Of a stretch of DNA of 64,000 nt, positions 50,966 through 59,021 are shown one piece after another (the stretch's first letter is position 1; each line of letters starts with the position of its first letter). A program made the translations under genes and the position numbers. The DNA is from Mangrovibacter yixingensis (GTDB lineage Bacteria; Pseudomonadota; Gammaproteobacteria; Enterobacterales; Enterobacteriaceae): the NCBI RefSeq assembly GCF_020523985.1, contig NZ_JAIVKM010000012.1, positions 18,145 to 82,144 on the forward strand, read 5' to 3'. Under the pieces are notes generated by a model, which was given only the letters and a program-made list of their open reading frames with translations, was not told the origin of the DNA and ran no database searches.

Positions 50966-51227
50966 AGCAACACTCTTTTGATTTGAGAATTGTGACTGAA
51001 CCCGATTGTAGCGCTTGTATGCCGCATTTGTGACGATTTTCTGTGCCATACCATTATGTTACCGATAACATTTGATGTATTTCAGTTTCCTGCCGGTTTT
51101 AATCGGGCATACGGGGAGCATTTTGCACATTCTGGAGCAAAAAAACGGCAGGAAAGAATCAGAGAAATGCCAGTTTGTGGGGAATTAAACTGAAAACTGG
51201 CACTTAAATGTTACCTGTATCTCTCGG

Positions 51228-52013
51228 TCAGATGTTGGTTTCTCCACCCTCGCAACGCAAGATAATATGTTGGCTGAGCTGACCTGCGACTTTCAGCAAT
51301 GCGTGGCGGGTGTGTTCAATATCTTCAACCGGATGGTGAACTGTGCGGGTATTCAGTGTCATGTATGGCACAGTGATAACGGCCAGCAAATCCCCGCGGG
51401 CACCAAATACCGGTGCGCTGATATTCGTGACCCCAGATATTTGTGGGCTTTCCCCCAGGTAATAGCCTTGTTCAAGAGTGGTCGCTATCTGGCTGCGGGC
51501 ATAAGCCACCTGTTCATCTGTGGCGTCATCCAACTTAATCATACGCTGGCGTTCACTCTCTTCACTGTAACTCAACAGCACAATCCCAGAACCTGAAGCA
51601 CAGATATCCAGATGGGCACCGGTCCGCAGGCTAAACCCCATTTTATATGGGCTCTCCTGGCGGGCAATGACAACCAGTTGGCCATTGCTGTATTGGCTCA
51701 GGTGGCAAGACTGGTTTACCTGCAGGCACAATTGTTCCATCAGGCTACCTGCCCGTTTGAGCAACATGGCAACCGGGGGGTGTTGGTTAGACAGGGTAAA
51801 CATTTTGAGTGTCAGCACATAACCTGACACATCTTCTTTGTAATCAATGTAATGCTGTTCCTGCAACACCGAGAGCATACGGAAAATTTCGTTGACGCTG
51901 CGGTTCAGGCGTTCAGCAATTTGCTTTTTGGTTAATGGCTCATCTTGTGCAGCCAGCAGCTCAAGTATAGCCAGCCCTTTCTCGAGGGCCGGAGCACGGT
52001 ACTCTGTCGTCAT
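51228..52013 (-). CDS. IclR-family regulator of the uronate island
   Basis: A 261-residue IclR regulator: N-terminal winged helix (ALEKGLAILELLAAQDEPLTKKQIAERLNRSVNEIFRMLSVLQEQHYI) and effector domain (about 80-250) with ASGSGIVLL and GYYLGESPQISGVTNISAPVFG. It is the last gene of the operon kduI-dctPQM-iclR, 86 bp after dctM. It is not a close match to KdgR of E. coli. ATG at 52013 is chosen; earlier in-frame codons lack similarity. Probably represses kduI and the transporter through the dyad at 55918-55951, with an uronate-derived effector. Confidence 0.88.
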   Translation of the reverse strand: MTTEYRAPALEKGLAILELLAAQDEPLTKKQIAERLNRSVNEIFRMLSVLQEQHYIDYKEDVSGYVLTLKMFTLSNQHPPVAMLLKRAGSLMEQLCLQVNQSCHLSQYSNGQLVVIARQESPYKMGFSLRTGAHLDICASGSGIVLLSYSEESERQRMIKLDDATDEQVAYARSQIATTLEQGYYLGESPQISGVTNISAPVFGARGDLLAVITVPYMTLNTRTVHHPVEDIEHTRHALLKVAGQLSQHIILRCEGGETNI

Positions 52014-52099
52014 AATCGTGGGGTCACAGGCGGAAAAATCGTTAATAGGGAAAGACTTTAACCTGGTGGCGCTCCAGAACAAAGTGCCACCAGGCGCGC

Positions 52100-53407
52100 T
52101 TACTTAATCAACCCCATGAGCTGAGGCACCGTCATAGAAATTGCCGGAATATAGGTAACCAGCATTAAGACGCACACAATCACCATAAAGAATGGCAGCA
52201 AGGTTTTCACTACCGCATCGATGGTTATCCCGCTGACTTTACACCCGGTAAACAGAATGGGCCCGACGGGTGGCGTAATCGTCCCGAGCGACAGGTTAAA
52301 CACCAACAAAATGCCAAACTGTACCGGATCCATACCAAGACCAGTGCAAATAGGCAGAAAGATAGGCGTAAAGATCAGTACCGCAGGGGTGGGATCCATG
52401 AAAGTCCCCACGAACAGCAATACGATATTAATGATCAGCAAGATAATAATGGGGTTACTGGTCAGTGAGAGGAGTGAATCCGCAATCATGCCGGGGATCT
52501 GGGTAAATGCCATTACCCAGGACATAATCGACGATGTTGCCAGCATAAAGATAACAATTGCCGACATTTTGGCGGTACTCAGAAAAATAGCCGGTAACGT
52601 TTTGATGTCTAAAGAGCGGTAACACAGGCTCAAAAACAGTGAATACACCACCGCAATTGCCGAGGCTTCGGTTGCCGTAAATACGCCCCCCAGAATCCCG
52701 CCAATCACCACGACTATCATGGATAAACTGGGAATGGCATCCACCGCCACTTTCAGGCATTCGCGCAATGTCATGGTGTGGCGCAAAACGTAACCCCGGC
52801 GTTTTGCCATAAAGCCCGCCACCAGCATCACACCGAGCCCCCACAAAATACCGGGGACATAGCCGCCCATAAACAGCGCGGAAATCGATACACTCCCGGC
52901 TACTGTTGCATAGACAATCAGCGTATTACTGGGTGGGATCAACATGCCCGTTGGTGCAGAGGCAATATTCACCGCCGTGCTAAACGCCGGGTCATACCCT
53001 TCTTTGCGCTGGATTGGCGACATAATACCGCCAACCGCCGCAGCCGATGCCACGCCTGAACCACTAATCGAGCCGAATAACATGTTGGAGACAACATTGG
53101 TTTGCGCCAATGAGCCAGGTAAAAAGCCACTGAAAATTTTGGAAAAGTTAATCAGCCGGATAGCTATCCCGCCGTTATTCATGATGTTGCCTGCCAGAAT
53201 AAAGAAGGGAATAGCCAGCAGTGCAAACGAATCCAGGCCAACAAAAATACGCTGGGCGGAGGTAATCATCGCGCCTTTCAGTGGCAGAATGGCCAGCATT
53301 GCGCCAAACGATGAAATCCCCACACTAATGCTGATGGGCGCGCCAATAATCAGGAAAAATACCGTGCCGCAAAACATGATTAACGCTGCAATCAAAGCAA
53401 TGTCCAT
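52100..53407 (-). CDS. TRAP transporter large membrane subunit
   Basis: A 435-residue DctM protein with about 12 membrane segments. Family motifs include PFFILAGNIMNNGGIA, SGSGVASAAAVGGIMSP and GTFMDPTPAVLIFTPI. Together with the small subunit it forms the ion-gradient-driven uptake channel. Starts 3 bp after dctQ. Sodium dependence is usual but not visible. Confidence 0.93.
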   Translation of the reverse strand: MDIALIAALIMFCGTVFFLIIGAPISISVGISSFGAMLAILPLKGAMITSAQRIFVGLDSFALLAIPFFILAGNIMNNGGIAIRLINFSKIFSGFLPGSLAQTNVVSNMLFGSISGSGVASAAAVGGIMSPIQRKEGYDPAFSTAVNIASAPTGMLIPPSNTLIVYATVAGSVSISALFMGGYVPGILWGLGVMLVAGFMAKRRGYVLRHTMTLRECLKVAVDAIPSLSMIVVVIGGILGGVFTATEASAIAVVYSLFLSLCYRSLDIKTLPAIFLSTAKMSAIVIFMLATSSIMSWVMAFTQIPGMIADSLLSLTSNPIIILLIINIVLLFVGTFMDPTPAVLIFTPIFLPICTGLGMDPVQFGILLVFNLSLGTITPPVGPILFTGCKVSGITIDAVVKTLLPFFMVIVCVLMLVTYIPAISMTVPQLMGLIK

Positions 53408-53410
53408 CGC

Positions 53411-53920
53411 TTATTCCTCCCCGCCAGGTGCGTTATTCAGCGTTTTCAGGCGCCGAAACAACTGAATTTCGTTATACAGGAAATAGAAGATAATCAGCCC
53501 GCCACTTAATGGAATGGCGCTGTAGATGTACCCCATAGGAATTTGCAGGGCGGAATCCAGTTGCCACATTTGCCGCAATACCGTGTGGTAGCCGCCAATT
53601 ATCATGATGGTGAAAGTAAAAACCGCGATAGCCAGCTCGGTGAACATATCGGTCAAAATTCTCACCTTCGGGGAAAACTTATCTTTAATAAAGCTGATAG
53701 CCATATGTTCACGCAGCCCAAATACATAGGCACTGCCAAACAAAATGAGCCAGATAAACAGGTAGCGCGATAATATTTCGCTTACTGCGCTGGGGCTGTT
53801 AAATAAATAACGGGTAATTACCTGCCAGGTGATCAGCACTGTCATCAGGCCGACAATGCCGATACAAACCCAGGCAACGAAGGTATCAAGGTATTTTTTG
53901 AACGTCTCGAGCACCGCCAT
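53411..53920 (-). CDS. TRAP transporter small membrane subunit
   Basis: A 169-residue DctQ-type protein with four membrane segments; LITWQVITRYLFNSPSAVSEILSRYLFIWLILFGSAYVFGLREHMAI is the typical family block. It precedes dctM by 3 bp. A strong hairpin separates it from the binding-protein gene. Confidence 0.92.
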   Translation of the reverse strand: MAVLETFKKYLDTFVAWVCIGIVGLMTVLITWQVITRYLFNSPSAVSEILSRYLFIWLILFGSAYVFGLREHMAISFIKDKFSPKVRILTDMFTELAIAVFTFTIMIIGGYHTVLRQMWQLDSALQIPMGYIYSAIPLSGGLIIFYFLYNEIQLFRRLKTLNNAPGGEE

Positions 53921-53949
53921 GGCTTATGTTCCTTTGTCGATAACGGCAA

Positions 53950-53973
53950 CCCGGTAAGCCCTGGCTTACCGGG
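53950..53973 (-). terminator. Intercistronic hairpin between dctP and dctQ
   Basis: An 11-bp perfect stem, CCCGGTAAGCC with its complement, with 2 unpaired bases at the apex (53950-53960/53963-53973), 10 bp past the dctP stop and without a T run. Probably protects the binding-protein message, as in malE-malF. Confidence 0.7.
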
Positions 53974-53982
53974 CGAGGGAGT

Positions 53983-54972
53983 TTACTGAAGCGCGACGAC
54001 TTTTTCGTAAAGTGCTTTTTGCTCTGGCGTTTTAACCAGTTCAGTTTGCAGCCCTTTGCAACTTTCCTGGAACGGCTGGATATCCACTTCATTAAATTTT
54101 GCGCCTTTTTCTTCTGCTACTTTTTTGGCCTGCTCAATTTGCTCAGCCCACAGGCGGAACTCTGTTAACGTGCTCTCTTTTGCCAGCTTGCGTAGCGTTT
54201 CCTGATCCTGCTTTGACATGCTTTCCAGGAAGTCTGTGCTGACCACAACCAAGTCTGGCACCATCAAGTGGCGCGTGGCAGAGAAATAAGGTGCAACTTC
54301 ATACTGCTTGAGGTCGGCGTAGGTGATCTCATTGTTTTCCGCACCATCCAACACGCCCTGCTGAATAGCGGTATAGACTTCGCTCTGGCTCATAGGCACA
54401 CCAGTGCCGCCCATACAAGTCAGCATTTTCAGCATGGTGTCAGACTGCATGACACGAATTTTCTTCCCTTTCATATCGGCCGGGGTATTCACCGGGCCCG
54501 CTTTGGTATACATGCTGCGCGCCCCGGCGGTATAGGCGGTTAACACCGTAAAGCCGAAGCGGGAGGTAGAAGCGAATAACGGGTCGAGCACACCAGAAGT
54601 AAAGACTTTCTCCTGGTGAGCCGGGCCGCTGTAGATATAAGGCAGGCCAATCACGGTAAAGGTTTTATCGTAATTTTCTGCCAAAGGGTTCGCGACCACC
54701 GCCATTTGCACCGCACCGTTTTGCACTAATTCCAGCGCAGCACGCTGATCACCCAATAATTCGTTAGGGAAGATATTCAGCTTGTAACGCCCCTCGGTTT
54801 GTTGCGCCAGCTTATCGCCCAGCTCTTTCAGGGCCAGGTACTGAGGGTGCTTATCCGACTGGTTAAAAGCGGCTTTTATTTCTTTTGCGGCATACGCCAG
54901 GGAAGAGACGCCCAGCAGGCCACTTAATACCGAACATAATGCCAGGCGTTTAAAGGTCGTTTTCGTCAACAT
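53983..54972 (-). CDS. TRAP transporter solute-binding protein
   Basis: A 329-residue periplasmic DctP-family binding protein. Signal peptide FKRLALCSVLSGLLGVSSLAYA; the family Arg that anchors the substrate carboxylate is probably in the KKIRVMQSDTML segment; VAVVANPLAENYDK and AENNEITYADLKQYEVAPYF are typical. Gene order kduI-dctP-dctQ-dctM points to a hexuronate or unsaturated oligouronate breakdown product. The ligand cannot be read from the sequence. Confidence 0.92.
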   Translation of the reverse strand: MLTKTTFKRLALCSVLSGLLGVSSLAYAAKEIKAAFNQSDKHPQYLALKELGDKLAQQTEGRYKLNIFPNELLGDQRAALELVQNGAVQMAVVANPLAENYDKTFTVIGLPYIYSGPAHQEKVFTSGVLDPLFASTSRFGFTVLTAYTAGARSMYTKAGPVNTPADMKGKKIRVMQSDTMLKMLTCMGGTGVPMSQSEVYTAIQQGVLDGAENNEITYADLKQYEVAPYFSATRHLMVPDLVVVSTDFLESMSKQDQETLRKLAKESTLTEFRLWAEQIEQAKKVAEEKGAKFNEVDIQPFQESCKGLQTELVKTPEQKALYEKVVALQ

Positions 54973-55032
54973 AATCGGGTCTCCATCAGAGGTTTTAATC
55001 GGTAATTCACTGTTATTTTGTTATCTGCGTTC

Positions 55033-55881
55033 TCAGCGCAGGTCCGTCATTGCAACAAAATCCATGTCATCAAAGGTTTGGTTTTCACCTGCCATGCCCC
55101 AGACAAAGCTGTACTGGCGAGTACCGCAACCGGAATGAATTGACCAACTGGGTGACAGCACCAGTTGTTTGTTGCGTACCACCAGGTGGCGGGTTTGCTG
55201 GGGTTCGCCCATAAAGTGGAAAACGACCTGGTCGGGTGCCATGTTGAAGTACAGGTAAGCTTCCATGCGCCGTGCGTGGGTATGCGCTGGCATGGTGTTC
55301 CATACATTGCCTGGGCGCAGGTGCGTGATCCCCATGCAAAGTTGGCAAGTGGTGAGCACTTCCGGGTGCAGGTACTGGGTTAGCAGGCGCAGGTTGGCGT
55401 TTTGCTGGCTACCCAATTCCACCTGGCGCGCCTCTTCACGTTTGATAATGCGGGAAGGCCAGGTGTGATGTGCAGGCGCACTCAGGCAGTAAACTGCGGT
55501 TTCTGTTTGTGGGTCTTCGCTGAGTGAACGAAAGCTCACAGCCTGTGTGCCCATCCCTAAATAGAGCCCGTCCAGGTAATCCAGTTGGTAGCACTCGCCT
55601 TCGTTGCATGTCACCTCAACCGGCCCGCCCAAATTCACCAGGCCCATTTCCCTTCTGGCAAGGAAAAATGGGGTACCAAAGGCTTTGTTATCAATCACAT
55701 CATCTAGCGCGAGTGGTGTTGCCTGTGGGCAAACACCGAGTGCCACTACCCGGTCGATATGGCTGTACACCACATGAATTTCGCCAGGGGTGAACAGGGA
55801 TTCAGTGAGAAACGTGTCGCGCAGGCGCTCGCTGTCATAAGTGCGGGCATCATCAGGATGTGTATTCCAGGTTGTTTTCAT
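55033..55881 (-). CDS. kduI: 5-keto-4-deoxyuronate isomerase
   Basis: Isomerises 5-keto-4-deoxyuronate (from pectin or other polyuronate lyases) to 3-deoxy-D-glycero-2,5-hexodiulosonate. The 282-residue cupin carries the zinc-binding histidines within WNTMPAHTHARRMEAYLYF and the family segments VNLGGPVEVTCNEG and SWSIHSGCGT. Start at 55881 gives MKTTWNTHPDDARTYDSERLRDTF, like E. coli KduI (278). First gene of the operon; kduD and kdgK are not in the window, so later steps must be encoded elsewhere. Confidence 0.95.
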   Translation of the reverse strand: MKTTWNTHPDDARTYDSERLRDTFLTESLFTPGEIHVVYSHIDRVVALGVCPQATPLALDDVIDNKAFGTPFFLARREMGLVNLGGPVEVTCNEGECYQLDYLDGLYLGMGTQAVSFRSLSEDPQTETAVYCLSAPAHHTWPSRIIKREEARQVELGSQQNANLRLLTQYLHPEVLTTCQLCMGITHLRPGNVWNTMPAHTHARRMEAYLYFNMAPDQVVFHFMGEPQQTRHLVVRNKQLVLSPSWSIHSGCGTRQYSFVWGMAGENQTFDDMDFVAMTDLR

Positions 55882-55917
55882 CGGGGGTCTCCTTGGTTGG
55901 ATTTCAGTGTAAAAACT

Positions 55918-55951
55918 ATTCATAGGTGATCAATAAGATTCATATATGAAT
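55918..55951. promoter_or_regulatory. Candidate operator of the kduI operon
   Basis: ATTCATA at 55918-55924 is repeated 20 bp later at 55938, where it begins the perfect 14-bp palindrome ATTCATATATGAAT (55938-55951). Placement about 40-70 bp before kduI and spacing of two helix turns fit an IclR-family operator pair. It differs from the classical KdgR box. Confidence 0.5.
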
Positions 55952-56131
55952 AATCAAACCTGTGAATCCAGGCCCTCTTTTTAATAACCAGAAAAAAAAC
56001 ATTCTGCTGTTGATAAAACAATCAGGAATAACGCCCGTACCGGAGAGAGAAAATCGCGGGTAAAAATACGGTGAGCAAACACCAGATTGGCGGGTTATTC
56101 GGCAGAATGAAAAATCCGCAACCAAAGAGCG

Positions 56132-56160
56132 TTGACAATGTTCGCCGAACGAATTATTTC
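56132..56160 (+). promoter_or_regulatory. Promoter of the lysC leader
   Basis: A perfect -35 TTGACA (56132-56137), 17-bp spacer and -10-like TATTTC (56155-56160). Transcription would start near 56167, about 30 nt ahead of the lysine riboswitch. Confidence 0.6.
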
Positions 56161-56171
56161 TATTAGCGCTA

Positions 56172-56195
56172 CTTATACGAAGCGATTCGTGTAAG
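56172..56195 (+). ncRNA. GNRA-capped hairpin at the 5' end of the lysC leader
   Basis: CTTATACGAA and TTCGTGTAAG form a 10-bp stem (one G-T pair) with a GCGA tetraloop, immediately before P1 of the riboswitch. It may insulate folding of the aptamer or protect the 5' end. Confidence 0.6.
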
Positions 56196-56383
56196 CCAGA
56201 AGAGGCGCGCCGCCCAGGTATTATGTCTGAGTAACCAGTACGAAGATGGCATATGAGGGGGAGCGGCGCCGAGGTAACACGTATCTGGTCGTACGCGTTA
56301 TCGGCTGCAGGGGCTGAATCCCCTGGGTTGTCACCAGAAACGTTCGGCAGTCGTACGTTTCGCAAGGTGGGGCGCTTCTGGGT
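56196..56383 (+). promoter_or_regulatory. Lysine riboswitch (L box) of lysC
   Basis: Lysine-sensing aptamer in the lysC leader. P1 is CCAGAAG (56197-56203) pairing with CTTCTGG (56376-56382). Conserved L-box blocks are visible in order: GAGGCGCGC, GCCGAGGTAA, a GGGGCTGAATCCCC hairpin, GGTTGTCACCAGAAACG and GGTGGGGCG. Lysine binding lowers lysC expression, in E. coli mainly at translation initiation and RNA decay. The region 56384-56538 should hold the expression platform. Confidence 0.95.
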
Positions 56384-56538
56384 GTATCGTAGTGCTTGTT
56401 TTAACCTGTCTACGTCTCCCGTTTATCGCTCTTCCCTTGTGCCAAGGCTGATGAAATACCCGCTACTGCTTGTTTAGACAATGCGAAGTGTAGGTATAAA
56501 GATATTGCCACCCCAAGTGGCCCTGACACGAGGTAATA

Positions 56539-57900
56539 ATGACTCACGCACTTTCCCAGACAGTGGTTGCCAAATTCGGTGGTACCAGTGTCGCTGATTT
56601 CGATGCCATGAATCACAGCGCCGATGTCGTTCTGGCAAACCAACAGGTACGCCTGGTTGTTTTGTCTGCATCTGCTGGCGTCACCAACTTACTGGTTGCC
56701 TTGTCTGAAGGCCTTGAGGCGACTGAGCGTTTTGTCAAACTGGATGCTATTCGCAGAATTCAATACGATATTCTTGAACGTTTGGCTAACCCGCTGGTGA
56801 TTCGTGAAGAGATAGATCGCCTGCTCGAAAATATTACCACCCTCGCCGAGGCTGCTTCTCTGGCGACATCCAATGCACTTACCGATGAACTGGTCAGCCA
56901 TGGCGAGTTAATGTCTACGCTGTTATTTGTGGAAGTGCTGCGTGAACGTGGCGAAGAAGTGCAGTGGTTTGACGTGCGCAAAATCATGCGTACCAGTGAC
57001 CGGTTTGGTAAAGCAGAACCCGATGTTGAAGTCCTGGCAGAACTGGCACAAACCCACTTACAGCCTCGCCTGGCTGAATCACTGGTTATTACGCAGGGCT
57101 TTATTGGCAGTGAACCCAAAGGCCGCACCACTACGCTTGGCCGTGGCGGCAGCGACTACACAGCCGCACTGCTGGGTGAAGCACTGCATTTAAGCCGGGT
57201 GGATATTTGGACCGATGTGCCCGGTATTTACACCACCGACCCGCGAGTTGTGCCCGCAGCGAAACGCATAGATGAGATTGCGTTTGAAGAAGCCGCTGAA
57301 ATGGCAACTTTTGGTGCCAAAATACTGCACCCGGCAACGTTACTGCCTGCCGTGCGTAGTGAAATCCCGGTATTTGTTGGTTGCAGTAAAGACCCTTCAG
57401 CTGGTGGCACCATGGTCTGTAACACAACCCAAAACCCACCGTTATTCCGTGCGCTGGCATTGCGCCGCCGCCAGACATTACTCACCTTACACAGCCTGAG
57501 CATGCTGCACTCCCGTGGTTTCCTGGCTGAGGTGTTTACCATTCTGGCGCGCCATAATATTTCAGTCGATTTAATTACCACTTCTGAAGTTAGTGTGGCA
57601 ATCACGCTGGATACCACCGGTTCCACCTCAACAGGTGATTCCCTGTTAACCACCGGGCTGCTGACCGAGTTGTCGTCCTTATGCCGGGTAGAAGTTGAAG
57701 AGAACCTGGCGTTGGTGGCCTTGATTGGTAATGAATTATCCAAAGCCTGCGGGGTTGGCAAAGAGGTATTTGGTGTTCTGGAACCTTTCAATATTCGTAT
57801 GATTTGCTACGGTGCCTCCAGCCATAACCTGTGCTTTTTGGTGCCTGGCGATGAGGCCGAAGATGTGGTGCGCAAAATACACCGCAATCTTTTCGAGTAA
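56539..57900 (+). CDS. lysC: Lysine-sensitive aspartokinase III
   Basis: Phosphorylates aspartate, the first step towards lysine, threonine and methionine. The 453-residue protein follows E. coli LysC: kinase domain with VAKFGGTSVADFDAMN, GFIGSEPKGRTTTLGRGGSDYTAALL and WTDVPGIYTTDPR, then two ACT domains for lysine inhibition (HSRGFLAEVFTILARHNISVDLITTSEVSVAITLD and VALIGNELSKACGVGKEVF). ATG 56539 has the GAGGTAAT ribosome site. Both riboswitch and allosteric control are expected. Confidence 0.98.
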   Translation: MTHALSQTVVAKFGGTSVADFDAMNHSADVVLANQQVRLVVLSASAGVTNLLVALSEGLEATERFVKLDAIRRIQYDILERLANPLVIREEIDRLLENITTLAEAASLATSNALTDELVSHGELMSTLLFVEVLRERGEEVQWFDVRKIMRTSDRFGKAEPDVEVLAELAQTHLQPRLAESLVITQGFIGSEPKGRTTTLGRGGSDYTAALLGEALHLSRVDIWTDVPGIYTTDPRVVPAAKRIDEIAFEEAAEMATFGAKILHPATLLPAVRSEIPVFVGCSKDPSAGGTMVCNTTQNPPLFRALALRRRQTLLTLHSLSMLHSRGFLAEVFTILARHNISVDLITTSEVSVAITLDTTGSTSTGDSLLTTGLLTELSSLCRVEVEENLALVALIGNELSKACGVGKEVFGVLEPFNIRMICYGASSHNLCFLVPGDEAEDVVRKIHRNLFE

Positions 57901-58028
57901 CCAACTGATTTATAAAGTTATTCTTGCAGGGCGCATTCGCGCCCTGTTTGTTGCTGGAAAAGCGGTAACAAAATATGAGAAGTCCCCAATAAAAACACTA
58001 TAAACACAACAACCTGCAAGGAAATAAC

Positions 58029-58961
58029 ATGTTAACCGTCCTCACGCGGCTGTTCCCACTTTGGGCTGTGCTGCTCTCTGTTATGGCGTATTACACGCCC
58101 ACCACTTTCACGCCCATTGGCCCCTGGGTCACCACCTTGCTGATGCTAATTATGCTCGGCATGGGTGTGCACCTGAAGGTGGATGATTTTAAACGTGTAT
58201 TGTCACGCCCCGCCCCGGTAGCTGCCGGGATTTTCCTGCATTATCTGGTGATGCCACTGGCCGCCTGGGGCCTGGCAAAACTGTTTCATATGCCACCCGA
58301 CCTTGCTGCAGGGATGATTCTGGTTGGCAGTGTTGCCAGCGGTACGGCTTCGAATGTCATGATCTTTCTGGCAAAAGGCGATGTGGCGTTGTCTGTCACT
58401 ATTTCGTCTGTTTCCACCCTGGTGGGCGTATTCGCCACACCGTTGCTGACCAGGCTGTACGTTGCGGCCGATATTCAGGTGGATATTGCTGGCATGCTGC
58501 TGAGTATCCTGAAAATTGTCATCATCCCAATTGCGCTTGGCCTGGTGATTCACCACACACTGCCGCGGCTGGTCAAAGCGATTGAGCCCTGGCTGCCTGC
58601 GTTCTCTATGGTGTGTATTCTCGCCATTATTACTGCGGTGGTAGCAGGTAGCGCGGCAAATATTGCCTCGGTGGGCCTGGTAGTGATTGTCGCCGTTATT
58701 ATGCATAACGCCATTGGCTTGTTAGGCGGTTACTGGGGCGGGCGGTTATTCGGGTTCGATGAATCCACCTGCCGGACGCTGGCACTGGAAGTCGGCATGC
58801 AGAACTCTGGCCTGGCCGCAGCACTGGGGAAAATTTACTTTACCCCGCTGGCTGCTTTACCTGGCGCACTGTTTTCCGTGTGGCATAACCTGTCCGGGTC
58901 TTTGCTGGCGGGCTACTGGTCCGGGAAGCCGGTAAAACAGAAAACAAAAGCTCAAAAATAA
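58029..58961 (+). CDS. panS: BASS-family transporter, PanS-like
   Basis: A 310-residue inner-membrane protein of the bile acid:sodium symporter superfamily with nine to ten hydrophobic segments. It resembles the Salmonella ketopantoate transporter PanS, with [47 protein letters not shown] and [18 protein letters not shown]. The first crossover-helix stretch [11 protein letters not shown] and the second [10 protein letters not shown] are the ion and substrate regions of the family. Ketopantoate as substrate is inferred from similarity only. Ribosome site AAGGAAA precedes ATG. Confidence 0.82.
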   Translation: MLTVLTRLFPLWAVLLSVMAYYTPTTFTPIGPWVTTLLMLIMLGMGVHLKVDDFKRVLSRPAPVAAGIFLHYLVMPLAAWGLAKLFHMPPDLAAGMILVGSVASGTASNVMIFLAKGDVALSVTISSVSTLVGVFATPLLTRLYVAADIQVDIAGMLLSILKIVIIPIALGLVIHHTLPRLVKAIEPWLPAFSMVCILAIITAVVAGSAANIASVGLVVIVAVIMHNAIGLLGGYWGGRLFGFDESTCRTLALEVGMQNSGLAAALGKIYFTPLAALPGALFSVWHNLSGSLLAGYWSGKPVKQKTKAQK

Positions 58962-58976
58962 CCCCGGAAACCGGGG
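58962..58976 (+). terminator. Short hairpin after the panS-like gene
   Basis: CCCCGG, AAA, CCGGGG followed by CTGTTGTTGGGTTG; six-bp stem, no clean T run. Weak terminator at best, 1 bp past the stop. Confidence 0.45.
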
Positions 58977-59021
58977 CTGTTGTTGGGTTGCTCGCCAGGT
59001 GCAATATGGCCTGGCGGGCAA

